Shown here in pieces: positions 12,664 to 23,221 of a stretch of 64,000 nucleotides of DNA. The notes below the pieces were generated by a model. It was given only the letters and a program-made list of their open reading frames with translations, made no database searches and had not been told where the DNA came from. The DNA comes from Apodemus sylvaticus (taxonomy: Eukaryota > Chordata > Mammalia > Rodentia > Muridae), in assembly GCF_947179515.1 (NCBI RefSeq), contig NC_067473.1, positions 77,054,936 to 77,118,935 on the forward strand, read 5' to 3'. Each line of letters begins with the position of its first letter. Position 1 is the stretch's first letter. Position numbers and translations under genes: made by a program.

Positions 12664-12885
12664 GACTGGGTGATGGCTCAGCAGTTAAGAGCACTGGCTA
12701 CTCATGTGGAAGAACCAGGTTCAGTTCCCAGCACCCACATGGTGACTCAAAACCATGTAGATCATCTAGGGTCTAGTGCCCTCTTCTGACCTCCTTAGGA
12801 ACTGCATGCACATGGTGCACTAGCATGCAAGCATGCAAAACACCCATACACATAAAAAAAAATCGTTTTTAAATTTTTAAAAAAT
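12664..12885 (+). repeat. B3 SINE
   Basis: Head gatggctcagcagttaagagcac, then ccaggttcagttcccagcacccacatggtg, then the B3 tail with acacccatacacataaaa. It lies directly behind the B1 copy. Confidence 0.85.
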
Positions 12886-13147
12886 TAAATGAGGAAAAAT
12901 GAGATGGAGTAAAAAATAAAATGAAATTAAAGGGCTCTCACTGTGTGTGAGACACTTTTCTGGACAAGAATTAATTCAATTGTCATCATAATTATCTCAT
13001 CTTAGTAAAAGCCCTGCACAAACTAAGTCATCAGTTTATAAGCATGCACCTAAGACATGGGGAACCCAGGTTCAGGCCCTGTGGATGCAGGGATTGTACT
13101 CTGTGAAAGCATTCTGCCCAACACCAGCAGTGTCCCCATCTGCCTCC

Positions 13148-13381
13148 AGCTACACCAGTGCTTCTCAGCCTGGTGCTGCAACCCTTTCATACGGAGCCTC
13201 ACATTGTGGTGATCTCCAACCATATTATTTTGGCTACTTCATAACTGTAATTTTGCTACTGTTGTGAATCATCATGTAAATTATAATGTGTCTCCAGTGG
13301 TTTTAGGCGACCCCTGTGAAAAGGTCGTTCAACCCCCCCAAAAGGGTCAAGGCACACAGGTTGAGAAGCCCTAATCTAAAC
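13148..13381. mobile_element. Non-autonomous hAT-Charlie transposon (URR1-like) with TSDs
   Basis: The body is 13156-13373. The left terminal inverted repeat reads cagtgcttctcagcct and the right one aggttgagaagccct, diverged mirror images of the cagtggttctcaacct end of the rodent URR1 group. The inside shows the familiar gtggtgatctccaaccat and acttcataactgtaattttgctact blocks. The flanking 8-bp duplications are agctacac and atctaaac (6 of 8 identical, sharing the CTA core usual for Charlie-type targets). It encodes no transposase. The family name is from memory; the hAT-type assignment is firmer. Confidence 0.8.
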
Positions 13382-14654
13382 AATATAAGCCCTGAGACGT
13401 AAGGGCACAGTTTTGAAAGGCTGGCTGCTCCCACCCCCTGCCCCCGTGCTCTCAGGCTCTGTGTTTTGTATAGGAGAGTTGCTCAGTCAGATTTGCTAAC
13501 TAGATTCTAATAAATAGGAAAGAGGATGGGAAGCCTGCTAAGCCTAATTACAGTTTCCACTCTGAACAGCCACGTTCCCAGCTCACTGGTACAGATTACA
13601 GCCTACATAGAACCCACAAAGAACAAACTGTGGCCATCCCAGAGCTCAGAGGCCCTTGTCAGCCACTTGGTGCAAAGGAGCGCTGCAGTGGGAACACCGC
13701 ATGAGCAAGCTAACAGGAGGTTTAACACTTGCAACTCGGCTAGAAATATGGCAGCACTCTAAGCTCAGCCCCTCAGCTGGCGAGAGCTTTGTCTAAACTA
13801 CAAGCATCCCAGCCCTCCAAGAATCACTACCATAATATTTATTGAGCAATAACAATTGCTAACTGCAATTCCGGCTGTTGAATCAGACATCATCTCTACC
13901 CAGGAGAATTGTGATTGAAATTGTGCAGGTCTGCAGAAATGAAATGTAAGGAGAAAGGCAATGTTCTTGCTCTGTTCTTCTTACTCCCGCCCCCACGTGT
14001 ATCCCATAAACAATGCAATATGTCCCCAGTGACACTGAATTAGGTACTCGGCAAAGATGTATTAACTTCATCTGGGGCTGAGATGATGGCGTCAGAGATG
14101 TGACTTCTCATACACACTCCAAATGAGTTAGTACAGCTTTTCAGGGTGATTAATACCCAAATGTAGGCTATGATGCACAATCAAAGATGTAGCCAAAGCG
14201 GGAACTAAAAAAAAACAAATGTGCAAGAACTGTAAAAATAAATTGTTCTCTCCTAAGGGGGTCCCTCCCGCTCTCTATCCCGAGGGCTCCCTCCCACTTT
14301 CAGTCTGCTGACAGTGAACCAATAAATGCATTATGGCTTACGGTTAATTTTATGTTAACTAAAGTAATCCATGTATGTGGTTTAAGGAATAAAAATATAA
14401 CAAAAATCAAGCCCCAAGCCCATTCTTCCCAAACACTTATTCCTGCCTCCTTAAGAGTAATCACTGTCTTTTTTTAAAAGTTATTTCTTTTGGTCTTTAT
14501 AACTATTTCTTTCATTACTGTAAGGATTTTATTTAGGTTAATGAAAATTGGATCACATTGCTTCTAAGGAAATCTGAAGAAATATGTGTATGCTATGTGC
14601 ATAGCAGAATCTGTGTAAACCTAATATGAGCAGGTTTTTTTTCAGGTAAAATTT
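13382..14654. other. Unique DNA, no gene seen
   Basis: No repeat or coding sequence recognised. Small open frames at 13526-13762 and 13883-14071 have no motif. Confidence 0.5.
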
Positions 14655-14991
14655 AAGATTTACATGGAAAATATTTCTGGAAAAATTCAAGAAATATAGA
14701 GAAAAACACATTAAAATTGACTATTTCATGGGAAATTTTACATATGAAATGGTAGATATAAAAACCTAAATTAATTGAAGATGGATTTAGAAACATTTGT
14801 GATAAAAAAGATTTACATTGAAAATATTTCTGATAAAATAGAGGAAATATATAGAAAGACATATTAAAATAGAAGATTATCATGAAAAAATAATTCAAAT
14901 AAAATGGTAGAGCTAAAAACATTACTAAATTAATTAAAAGGGGAATTACAAACATTTTCTGATGAAATTGAAGATTTACATGCGAAATATT
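14655..14991. repeat. AT-rich diverged tandem repeat (~158-bp unit, 2.1 copies)
   Basis: The phrase aagatttacat starts at 14655, 14808 and 14971, giving steps of 153 and 163 bp. Each unit continues with aaatatttctg, a gaaatata block, aaatggtaga and cctaaattaatt-type blocks in the same order. I do not recognise the family. The antisense 100-residue frame here is only this repeat in translation. Confidence 0.75.
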
Positions 14992-15757
14992 TCTGTTAGT
15001 TTATGTCTTTTTATCGGGGAATTGAGTCCATTGTTGTTAAGAGATATTAAGAAATAGTGATTGTTGCTTCCTGTTATTTTTTGTTTGTTTGTTTGTTTCA
15101 AGACAGGGTTTCTCTGTGTAGCCGTGGCTGTCCTGGAACTCACTCTATAGACCAGGCTGGCCTCGAACTCAGAAATCTGCCTGCCTCTGCCTCCCAAGTG
15201 CTGGGATTACAGGCATGCGCCACCACGCCCGGCTTGCTTCCTGTTATTTTTGATATTATTTTTATGTTTGTGTGGGTATCTTCTTTTGGGTTTGTTGGAA
15301 GAAGATTACTTTCTTGTTTTTTCTGGGGTGTAGCTTCCCTCCTTGTGTTGGCTTTTTCCATCTATTATCCTTTGTAGGGCTGGATTTATGGACAGATACT
15401 GTATAAATTTGGTTTTATCATGGAATATCTTGGTTTCTTCATCTATGATGATCGAGAGTTTTGCTCGGTATAGTAGCCTGGGCTGGCATTTGTGTTCTCT
15501 TAGGGTCTGTATGAGGTCTGCCCAGGATCTTCTAGCTTTCATAGTCTCTGGTGAGAAGTCTGGTGTAATTCTGATAGATCTGCCTTTCTAAGTTACTTGC
15601 TTTTTTCCCTTACTGCTTTTAATATTCTTTCTTTGTTTAGTGAATTTGGTGTTTTGATAATTATGTGCCGGGAGTTTCTGGTCTGGTCCAGTCTGTTTGG
15701 AGTTCTGAAGGCTTCTTGTATGTTCATGGGCATCCATCTCTTTCTCTAGGTTAGGGA
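14992..15757 (-). mobile_element. Internal LINE-1 fragment (ORF1 end to ORF2 start), antisense
   Basis: Read on the minus strand this covers the C-terminal part of L1 ORF1 (frame remnants of the RARxSW region at 15306-15542), the inter-ORF spacer and the first codons of ORF2 (SLNNNGLNSPIKRH at 15000-15060). Both ends are internal to L1: no poly(A), 3' UTR or TSD was found. It is interrupted by a B1 insertion at 15082-15233. It may be the inverted part of a rearranged L1 whose 3' end is lost or lies elsewhere. Not functional. Confidence 0.9.
15064..15251 (-). mobile_element. B1 SINE with 18-bp TSD, nested in L1
   Basis: A nearly consensus B1 complement runs from the (tttg)n-rich tail at 15082 to caccacgcccggc at 15233. 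The flanks carry an exact duplication ttgcttcctgttattttt at 15064-15081 and 15234-15251. It interrupts the older antisense L1 fragment, so it is younger than that fragment. B1 has no coding capacity and uses L1 proteins in trans. Confidence 0.95.
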
Positions 15758-16394
15758 TATAACCATTTTTAAAATAATGGGCATATGCTATTATTCCTTG
15801 ATTTTTTTTTTAATTTTAAGAATTATTTTTTATTGATATGCCCTCCAAACACATACCTATTCTTTCCCCTCCTTTATCCATCCAATGTAATTATGACATA
15901 TGTTTAAGTTAAATCTGCAATCAAAGCTTATAAAAGTAGAAGTCTATAATTATTATTCATATGTCATCATGAAGCCTATTATAATCATTTTGTAGAATGC
16001 ATTTTTTGCTTGATTTACTATTACACCTGTCATCAATTCATTCTGCTTATTAAAACTCCTCTCAAAGTATTACAAGAAAACACAAAACAAATGAACAAAA
16101 CCCTCATGTGATCTACAATATAATTTTTCCTTGGAGACTCCCTGTGCTGTGATGTGGACTGTTGTCTAGATTCTCAGTTGACTGTTGTGGGGCTTCCCTC
16201 CCTGGCGGGGAGTGGTCCTTGCCTCTCTCATGTCAGGCCCCTTATCTTTGTTAGTTTATTTGTTATGACTTCCTCTTTCTTGTTTTACTTTGTTTTTTAG
16301 AGATGTTGGAGTGGGACCCAGGGCTGTACAAATGCCATGAATGCCTTCACCTCTGCATCACATCCCAGTCCTATTTAGTTTTTAAAAGTTATTA
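15758..16394. other. AT-rich unassigned DNA
   Basis: No gene seen. A possible tRNA-type SINE remnant lies on the minus strand at about 16290-16372 (gggacccagggctgtacaaatgcc ... catcccagtcct). Confidence 0.45.
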
Positions 16395-16409
16395 CATGTA
16401 TTATGTGTG

Positions 16410-16452
<43 letters not shown>

Positions 16453-16560
16453 TGTGTGTGAAAGCCAGCAGACATTTTGTGTGTGTTCTCTCTCTACACC
16501 ATGTGGGCCCCGGGGCTTGAACTCAGGGTGGGTGGCAAGCCCTTCGGCCTGCTGAGTCAT
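16395..16560 (-). repeat. B2/B3-superfamily SINE remnant with (TG)n
   Basis: A (TG)n run at 16411-16460 is followed by accatgtgggccccggggcttgaact and ctgctgagtcatctcacc, the complement of a tRNA-derived SINE head of this group. Confidence 0.7.
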
Positions 16561-17339
16561 CTCACCTACTCACTTCTCCATTTTAGTAGACCATGCAACT
16601 GTGGGAGAAGTAACACCCAAGATCACCTATACTCAAGACACAGGATTTTAATTGGGCATTTTCTCTTTGGAGTTTTGTACCATTTCTCCATTGCTTCATA
16701 ATTTTTGGTATTTAGCAGACAGGAAAACTGAAGGCCACTGTATTCAGTGGCAGGATCAGATCTCGAGCCCGGAATACTATTCTATCATAGCCAGCCTCTT
16801 TGTAATAAAGTAGGGAAAGCTAAAATGAGACTGGTTCTGGCAGTGTCTGCAATGTGATAAGGGGTGGCTAGTAGATCTAAGTTGAGAAATCCTGTTGGAA
16901 ACGTAATGGAGACATCACCAGAGCACAGAGCAGGACTTCGCAGGGAAGAACCAAGCTGCTCTTCTGTTTCTATGCAGTCAATGTATCAAATTGAAAACAT
17001 GGCTTAAAGTTTCCGACGTTCTAGGAACTGGGTGCTGGGACACAACTCTCTGTGGGTCCCTCATTACCGCACATCTTTCCAGGAGATGCAAAGGCTATCT
17101 TTGTTCCAGATCGTCTTAAGAAAGAGATAAAGGTCACGAACAACCATGGGGGATGCAAACGGTATCTGGCTGTAGGTCAAAGGCAAGGCTGACTTTAGCT
17201 CAGGAATGCAGAGACATTGTCTCCTGGAGCATGTGCTATATGCAGTTCAAATGATTCAGGGGGGTGGGGCATGGCGTCTCTAAACTCAGGATTCCTCACC
17301 TGTAATACTCTACACCACAGGTGCGAATACTGCCTAGTG
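16561..17339. other. Unique DNA, no gene seen
   Basis: No recognisable repeat, exon or RNA gene. Confidence 0.5.
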
Positions 17340-17690
17340 GATTTATGTCTGGGTGTTCAATTCAATTCAGTTGATCAATGTGTCAATTTTTTGTGCCAAT
17401 ACCATACTGCTTTTATTACTTCAGCTTTGTATTACAATTTGAAATTGGGAATTGTGCCATCTCCTAGAAGTGCTTTTATTATTTAAGGTTATTTTTGCTA
17501 CCCCAGGTTTTTGTGTGTTCCATACAAAGCTATAAATTGTCCTTTCAAGATCTGTGAAGAACTGTGTTGGAATTTTGATGAGAATTCCATTGCAATCACC
17601 TTTTAAAACTCACAGAATGATTTAGCTTTCAAAAAGGATGAGATAATTTTAAGACATTTGTATTGACCTTCCAAAATTATCCTGGTAGAG
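17340..17690 (-). mobile_element. Ancient LINE-1 ORF2 fragment, antisense
   Basis: The plus strand shows the order expected for the complement of old mammalian L1 ORF2: gccaataccatactgcttttatta, agctttgtattacaatttgaa, gttccatacaaagct, tctgtgaagaactgtgttgg and ttgatgagaattccattgcaat. It is heavily diverged with no open frame, which indicates an insertion much older than the other L1 copies here. Confidence 0.75.
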
Positions 17691-18025
17691 CAACCTCGTA
17701 AGAAAACCATAGGAAGGTTCTGGAATGGACCCAGACAGAATTACAATGAGTTTATGCTGGAAATGTAATAAAGGTGGAAGAACACAAGCCTTGAAGTCAG
17801 GGGACAGTCATTAAATCCTGGCTCCTCTCTGAGCAGTCACACAGCAAGGCGGTGTCTTCTAATCTCTTGGCTCAGTTTCCTTGTCTGAAAACTGGCTGTG
17901 ATAATATCCAACAGTGCTGTCTTGAGGATTACACATTAGCATTTTGGGCAAAGGACTGCCTACATAAAGGATCCCTAATAAAAGGCTGTTGCATCTCAAT
18001 TGCAGAGGAGGGCTGGCCCAGTATC

Positions 18026-18362
18026 TGGTATATTAGTTACCTGTTTTGTTACTGTAACGAAGCATTCTGACAAAAGCCACTTAGAGAGGAAGGGCTTGTT
18101 TGGACTCCCACTTCCGGAGGACAGCCCAACATGGCCTGGCCAGCACAGCAGCAGGAGCATGGGGTAGCTGGCCATGTTATCAACAGTCAGGAGGCAGAGG
18201 AAGATGGATGCACTGGGCTTGCTTTCTCCTCTCCACTCAGTCCTCAGACCCACGATGCTTATCTCAATGAAGGTGGGTGGTCCCGGTAGAGAACCCCCCT
18301 TTCCCAGGCACACCCAGAGGCTCATCTCCTAGGTGATTCTAGGACCTGTCAAGTAGACAATA
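18026..18362. repeat. Rodent interspersed repeat, family name uncertain
   Basis: It starts attagttacctgttttgttactgtaacg, passes gaagggcttgtttgg and ends with cccagaggctcatctcctaggtgattctag and gacctgtcaagtagacaat. The same family recurs at 34000-34141, 34735-34845 and 38063-38180. I recognise it as a common rodent repeat but cannot name it. Confidence 0.6.
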
Positions 18363-18421
18363 AATGTTAGCTATCGCATAGGCCTCCCACATTAGAATGA
18401 TCCAGACTCTGCAGTCCCATT

Positions 18422-18614
18422 AAAACCTTGGGATCTACGCTGGAGGTGGCCCATGCCTTTAATCCCAGCACTCAGGAGGCAGAAGCAGGCAGATCTCTGT
18501 GAGTTCAAGGTCAACCTGGTCTACTTAGTGAGTTCCAGGACAGCTAGAGCTATATAATAGAGAAAACCTGTCTCAAATAAATGATTAAGTAAATAAATAA
18601 AAACCTTGGCATCT
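18422..18614 (+). mobile_element. B1 SINE with TSD
   Basis: The body 18437-18599 reads atgcctttaatcccagcactcagg through ctggtctacttagtgagttccagga to an AAAT-rich tail. The flanks carry aaaaccttgggatct (18422-18436) and aaaaccttggcatct (18600-18614), a 15-bp TSD with one change. Confidence 0.9.
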
Positions 18615-18616
18615 GA

Positions 18617-18855
18617 GCTAGAGAGATGGTGCACTAGCTAGGAATACTAGAGGCTCTTCCCAGTGATCTGGGTTCAATTTACAGCACCCATACAGTGACT
18701 CAGAACTGTCTATAACTCCAGTTCCAGAGGCTCTAACCCTCTCTTCTGGCATCTGAGGGCTCCACACACATCTGTGGCACACTGACATGAGTGCAGGAAA
18801 ATTACCCATACATAGAAAATAATAATAATTAATAATAATGATGATAATAATAAAT
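18617..18855 (+). repeat. B3 SINE with (AAT)n tail
   Basis: Head gctagagagatggtgcactag, middle gggttcaatttacagcacccatac and tataactccagttccaga, then a tail of AAT repeats at 18819-18853. It sits directly behind the B1. Confidence 0.85.
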
Positions 18856-19118
18856 TTGAAACCTTGAGATTTCTGTTTACATAAAATGAGAAACTCTTTG
18901 TCCTTGTGGCATATAAAATGTTCAGCATCTTCAACACAAAGGCTTCCCTGATTCTAGACAAAGTAAGATTCTGGGAGTTTAGGCAGGGTTAACCTCACTT
19001 CTTAGATTATTAGATGAAGATAAAGGTAGAAAATAAATGGGATCCCTACTCACAGCCTAGAATTCTGTTGGAAAGAAAATAAATGCTTTCTGCTTCCACA
19101 TTTTGGGGTGAGTGCTAC

Positions 19119-19133
19119 AGAAAACCACCTTGA
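19119..19133. repeat. Target-site duplication, left copy (twin-primed L1)
   Basis: agaaaaccaccttga, found again exactly at 19912-19926. Confidence 0.9.
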
Positions 19134-19911
19134 GCTCAGTCCGATGGTTGGCTGGGAGCACCCACCACTGTATTTGACAGGCACTGGCAGAGCCTCTCAG
19201 AAGAAAGTTATATCAGTCTCCTGTCAACAAGTACTTGTTGACATCCACAATAGTGTCTGGGTTTGGTGACTGTATATGGGATGGATCCCCAGGTTGGGCA
19301 GTCTCTGGATGGTCTTTCCTTCAGTCTCTGCTTCACACTTTGTCTCTGTATCTCCTCCCATGGGTATTTTGTTCCCCCTTCTAAGAAGGACCAAAGTATC
19401 CATACATTTGGTCTTCCTTCTTCTTGACCTTCATTTGGTCTCAATTGTGTCTTGAGTATTCCAAGTTTCTGGGCTAATATCCACGTATCAGTGAGGGCAT
19501 ACTGTGCGTGTTTATTTGTGATTGGGTCACCTCGCTCAGGAGGATATTTTCTAGTTGCAGCCCCATAGGAGGAACAACAATATGAACCAACCAGTGCCCC
19601 CCAGAGCTCCCAGGTACTAAACTACCAACTAAAGAGTACACAAGGAGGGACCCATGGCTTCAGTTGCATATGTAGCAGAGGATGACCTTGTTGGATATCA
19701 AAGGGAGGAGAGGCCCTTGGTCCTGAGAAGGCTCAATGCCCCAGTATAGGGGAATGCCAGGACAGGGAAGCGGGAGTGGGTGGGTTGGTGAGCATGGGGA
19801 GGGGGGAATGAAATGGGGGTTTCAGAGGGGGAACCAGGGGATAACATTTGAAATGTAAATAAAGAAACTATCTAATAAAAAAAGAGATATTAAGGAAAGG
19901 GAGAAAAAGAA
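19134..19911 (+). mobile_element. Lx-type LINE-1 3' end with 5' inversion (twin priming)
   Basis: From 19134 to about 19560 the L1 sequence lies on the minus strand: it reads backwards through the 3' UTR into the last codons of ORF2 (gaggatattttctagttgc). From about 19561 the remaining 3' UTR runs on the plus strand to aatgtaaataaag and an A-rich tail. About 60-70 bp of 3' UTR are missing between the two parts, and a short gttgcag-type microhomology sits at the joint. The perfect 15-bp TSD shows a single insertion. The A-rich stretch 19880-19911 is an extended, degenerated tail. The frame on the minus strand at 19208-19444 is not a gene. Confidence 0.92.
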
Positions 19912-19926
19912 AGAAAACCACCTTGA
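19912..19926. repeat. Target-site duplication, right copy (twin-primed L1)
   Basis: Exact second copy of agaaaaccaccttga. Confidence 0.9.
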
Positions 19927-21189
19927 TAGTAGTGTATAAAAAAACGATCTGGTGGGAGATGGGAATGAGGCAAGGAAGGTAATTAGGGAACAATGGAATG
20001 TTCTAGACTGGGGATCAAAATGTTTAAGTAATCGTGCTAGTGTTGATTATATACAGAATTACAAACAACCCTCTTGCTGCATTTCAGCTTTATAGACGAG
20101 CAGCAATGTCACCCTTCATGACAGTGTGTTTTTCATACATTTGTTGCAGTGAACAATTCACAAAGTAATTACTTCAAGTATTCAATTCTCATTTTCACTT
20201 TTTTATATGTAGTTCTTGGCAACATGAACATAAGAATATATCTTAATTTAAAACAGAAAGTTGTTTCTTATGATACAAACTCTATTGTCTTTAACACCAA
20301 GGGTTTAGGAGCACCACTTTTCCTTCAGGAAGTTCCTAATAAAGAAGAAAAATAAAATAAAGTTAGTATGTAACAAAAATTCACACTCAAGGGCATCTAG
20401 TTTAGAGCGAAAACAAAAACTGTTGCGTAGGATTATTTATTCCAACGGAAACTCTTCAGATGAAGAGAAGAAACAATCTTGTAGCAGCAAGATAGGAATT
20501 TGAGTTTGGCAAAAACAAATTGAAGCTTTGGCTTAAGCGCTTGGTTTATAAGCGTGAGTTTTTTTAAGTGTGATTAGAACGGGAAATGATGATGGTCCTA
20601 TTACTGCTCTGTCTGGATGATGGTCCTATTATAGCTCTGCCTAGATGATGTCTATTACAGGTCAGGCTCTCTCATTGGGGGGGGGCTGTGGCTGGTGTTT
20701 CAGTGATGAGGGGCAGAAGCAATCACCTCATTATTTGTATCCCATTTGTGACTAGAAACTCATCCACTCAACAGCACTGCGGCTTTCAGCAATAGGGTCG
20801 CGTAGGTTTGCTGTCTCAGGAGCTGTTAAGACATATTAGGTGGACATTACCGGGCTCCTGCCATAGTTTGCCCCTTTCATTTTTCTCTTTGCTGACCAAA
20901 AGAAATTACAAACCATTATGTGCAACTGTGCCATCATTACAGATTTATGAGAGAAATAAACGACTCCTTTGATGGATATAAGAACACAGAAGCTTTAAGG
21001 TGATGATTTCCATAAAATATAATTCCATTTTCCACTCTTCACATGGGTATCTCTTAAATCCTTCCTTTCTCTGGACCCACTAATCCCAATCCAGGGAAAA
21101 CATTTTTTTCTTTTTGATTTTTGTGGGACCTACCAGTACCATATTCAAATATGTTTTTAAATAGTTTTACTTTGTTATTCTTAATTATG
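19927..21189. other. Unique DNA with a 28-bp minisatellite
   Basis: No gene recognised. A 28-bp unit beginning gatgatggtcctatta is repeated at 20588-20615 and 20616-20643 with a partial third copy from 20644. The rest is unassigned. Confidence 0.55.
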
Positions 21190-21358
21190 CATATGTATAT
21201 AGGGCGAGTAGACATGTGCACATGAGTGCAGGGGCCCACAGAGACTTAAAGCGCCCCCTGGAGTTGGAGTTGCAGGCAGTTGGGAGCCTCCTGATGTGGG
21301 TGCTGGGAACTGAAGGTCCCCTGGAAAAGCGGCAAGGACTCTTAACCACTGAGACAGC
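21190..21358 (-). repeat. B3 SINE
   Basis: Complement of B3: ggggcccacagagac, cccctggagttggagttgcaggcag, gtgggtgctgggaactgaa, ctcttaaccactgagacagc. Confidence 0.85.
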
Positions 21359-22075
21359 GCCCTCTGCTCATCTAGTCTTTTAATTTATAATTATATTAAA
21401 CATTTATCTTATGGGCAATGTAGGTCTTGTGGAAAATGTTGATACCATAACACTAAGCAAAATGTGTTTTTTTAAAGGTTGCTCTCCAAAGGGTGCTCCC
21501 CAAGATTGACAGCTTCATCTCAGGCAGGGTTGACTGCTAATCATTTCATTTTTGTATACAATTCTCGAATAGAAACCAGGAAGAATTAAACTTTTCCATT
21601 AGACCCGAAGAAATTAAGTTTAGTGAAACACTGAACAACTATTGGGCCAAATGCATAGCAGTATTAGTAATCTATCAAGTAGCAGCATAATGAGAGATAG
21701 GGCAACCAATCGCATGGCTAATAAAACCTCAGTGCTATAATCAAGATGATGGGATAAATGGAAGAGAAGAAAAAAAGGATGCAGGTAGATTGCAAAGGTT
21801 GGCCCCCAGATTACAAACGTCCTCTGTCCACACTGTGATTTTGTAGCATATGAATCACCCTGGGCTGGGCTGCAGGTGATGACAGACACACAGATATTGC
21901 GCCACAGACTGCAAAACACACACTGCATGTGTGTGAAGTCAAGAATATTTTTAGGAGAAAAAAAGCCACCCCAATACCATTAAAATAAATATTTTCTTTC
22001 ACAATCCACAAGGTTGTGGACAGTGTGTTATTCATTCAGGAAGCACTCACTGATACAGAAAGTGTTATCAGGAGT
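21359..22075. other. Unique DNA, no gene seen
   Basis: No repeat or coding sequence recognised. Confidence 0.5.
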
Positions 22076-22228
22076 GTGGTGGTTTGAATTTGAATTTGCT
22101 CCCATAGGCTCTCATATTTGAATATCTTGTTCCCAGTTGGTGGGCTATTTAGTAAGAATTAGTAGGTGTCACTGGAAGTGGACTTCAAGGTTTTAAAAAG
22201 TCTGTGCTAGGCTCAGTCTGTCGGTCTG

Positions 22229-22276
<48 letters not shown>

Positions 22277-22500
22277 CCTCTGCTTCCTACTTGGGATTAG
22301 ATGGGATTAGACTCCCAGCTACTCTTCCAGTGCCATGCCTGCCTGCCTGCTGCCACTCCTTCTGCTATGAGGTTATTGATTGATTCACCCTCTGAAGCTG
22401 TAAAAGCAAATCACTAATGTGTGTGTGTGTGTGTGTGTGTGTTGCTTTGGTCATGGTGTCTTGTCATGGCAATAGAAAAGTAACTAAGAGAAGGTTAACA
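22076..22500. repeat. Rodent interspersed repeat holding (TCTA)n and (TG)n
   Basis: It begins gtggtggtttgaatttgaatttg and ends gctttggtcatggtgtcttgtcatggcaatagaaaagtaactaag, which I recognise as the two ends of a common rodent repeat (name uncertain). Inside lie a (TCTA)n array at 22226-22277 and a (TG)n run at 22419-22442, both likely polymorphic. Confidence 0.65.
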
Positions 22501-22805
22501 GCATTAACTTGAGAATAAATAGTAAACAGAGACTGGGAAGGAAACTGGAAAAGTTAGCACCCAAAGTTGGTAACAAAACTGCCTTAGTTGATAGAAAGAA
22601 GAGCTACATTTGATTGAAGGGGGGGGTAATCTCAGAGGTTAGAAGAGAGAACAACTGAGAATCATAAAGCCCTTTTCCACTTAGAAGAATTTCAGAGGGC
22701 ACTAAGTTTGCATAAAGACAGTCCCAGGAGGAACTTGACCTCACTAAGAAACATGCCACACTGGCAGAGAAGAGGAAAACTAGCAACTGTACTCAACCAA
22801 ACCTT

Positions 22806-22821
22806 AGAATTACCAGATGCC
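22806..22821. repeat. 16-bp TSD, left copy, of the composite L1 insertion
   Basis: agaattaccagatgcc, preceded by ctt, so the nick site is ctt/agaa, a near match to the TT/AAAA preference of L1 endonuclease. The matching copy is at 30514-30529, beyond the second L1 3' end, not behind the first. Confidence 0.95.
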
Positions 22822-23190
22822 GTGGCTGCTCCAGCTGAAGGGCCATCAGCGGTGGAACCAAGGCGACACAGGGTCCAGTTAGGCCCTGCGCCTACGACCA
22901 CTGACCTTCGCTGACCAGCCGGGCGGCAAGCAACTGCGGTTCTGCGGAGCCTTTCGCTGCACGGAAGCCACTTCAGAACTCGGCTGCCCGCCAGTCAGGA
23001 GAGACTCACCGCCATCTTGATCCCGGGCTCCAGATATCGGTCAGACTGAGGTACACAAACATAATCCTAGGCCCAACACCGCAGGGGTCTGAGCCAGACG
23101 GGCGTTGGCCTGCACCCAGGCCCTGGGCTGTTCGAGTGGCCATCGGGGCGCCAACCCAGCCAGGAGTTTTTTTTTTTTGTTTTTTTTTTG

Positions 23191-23221
<31 letters not shown>

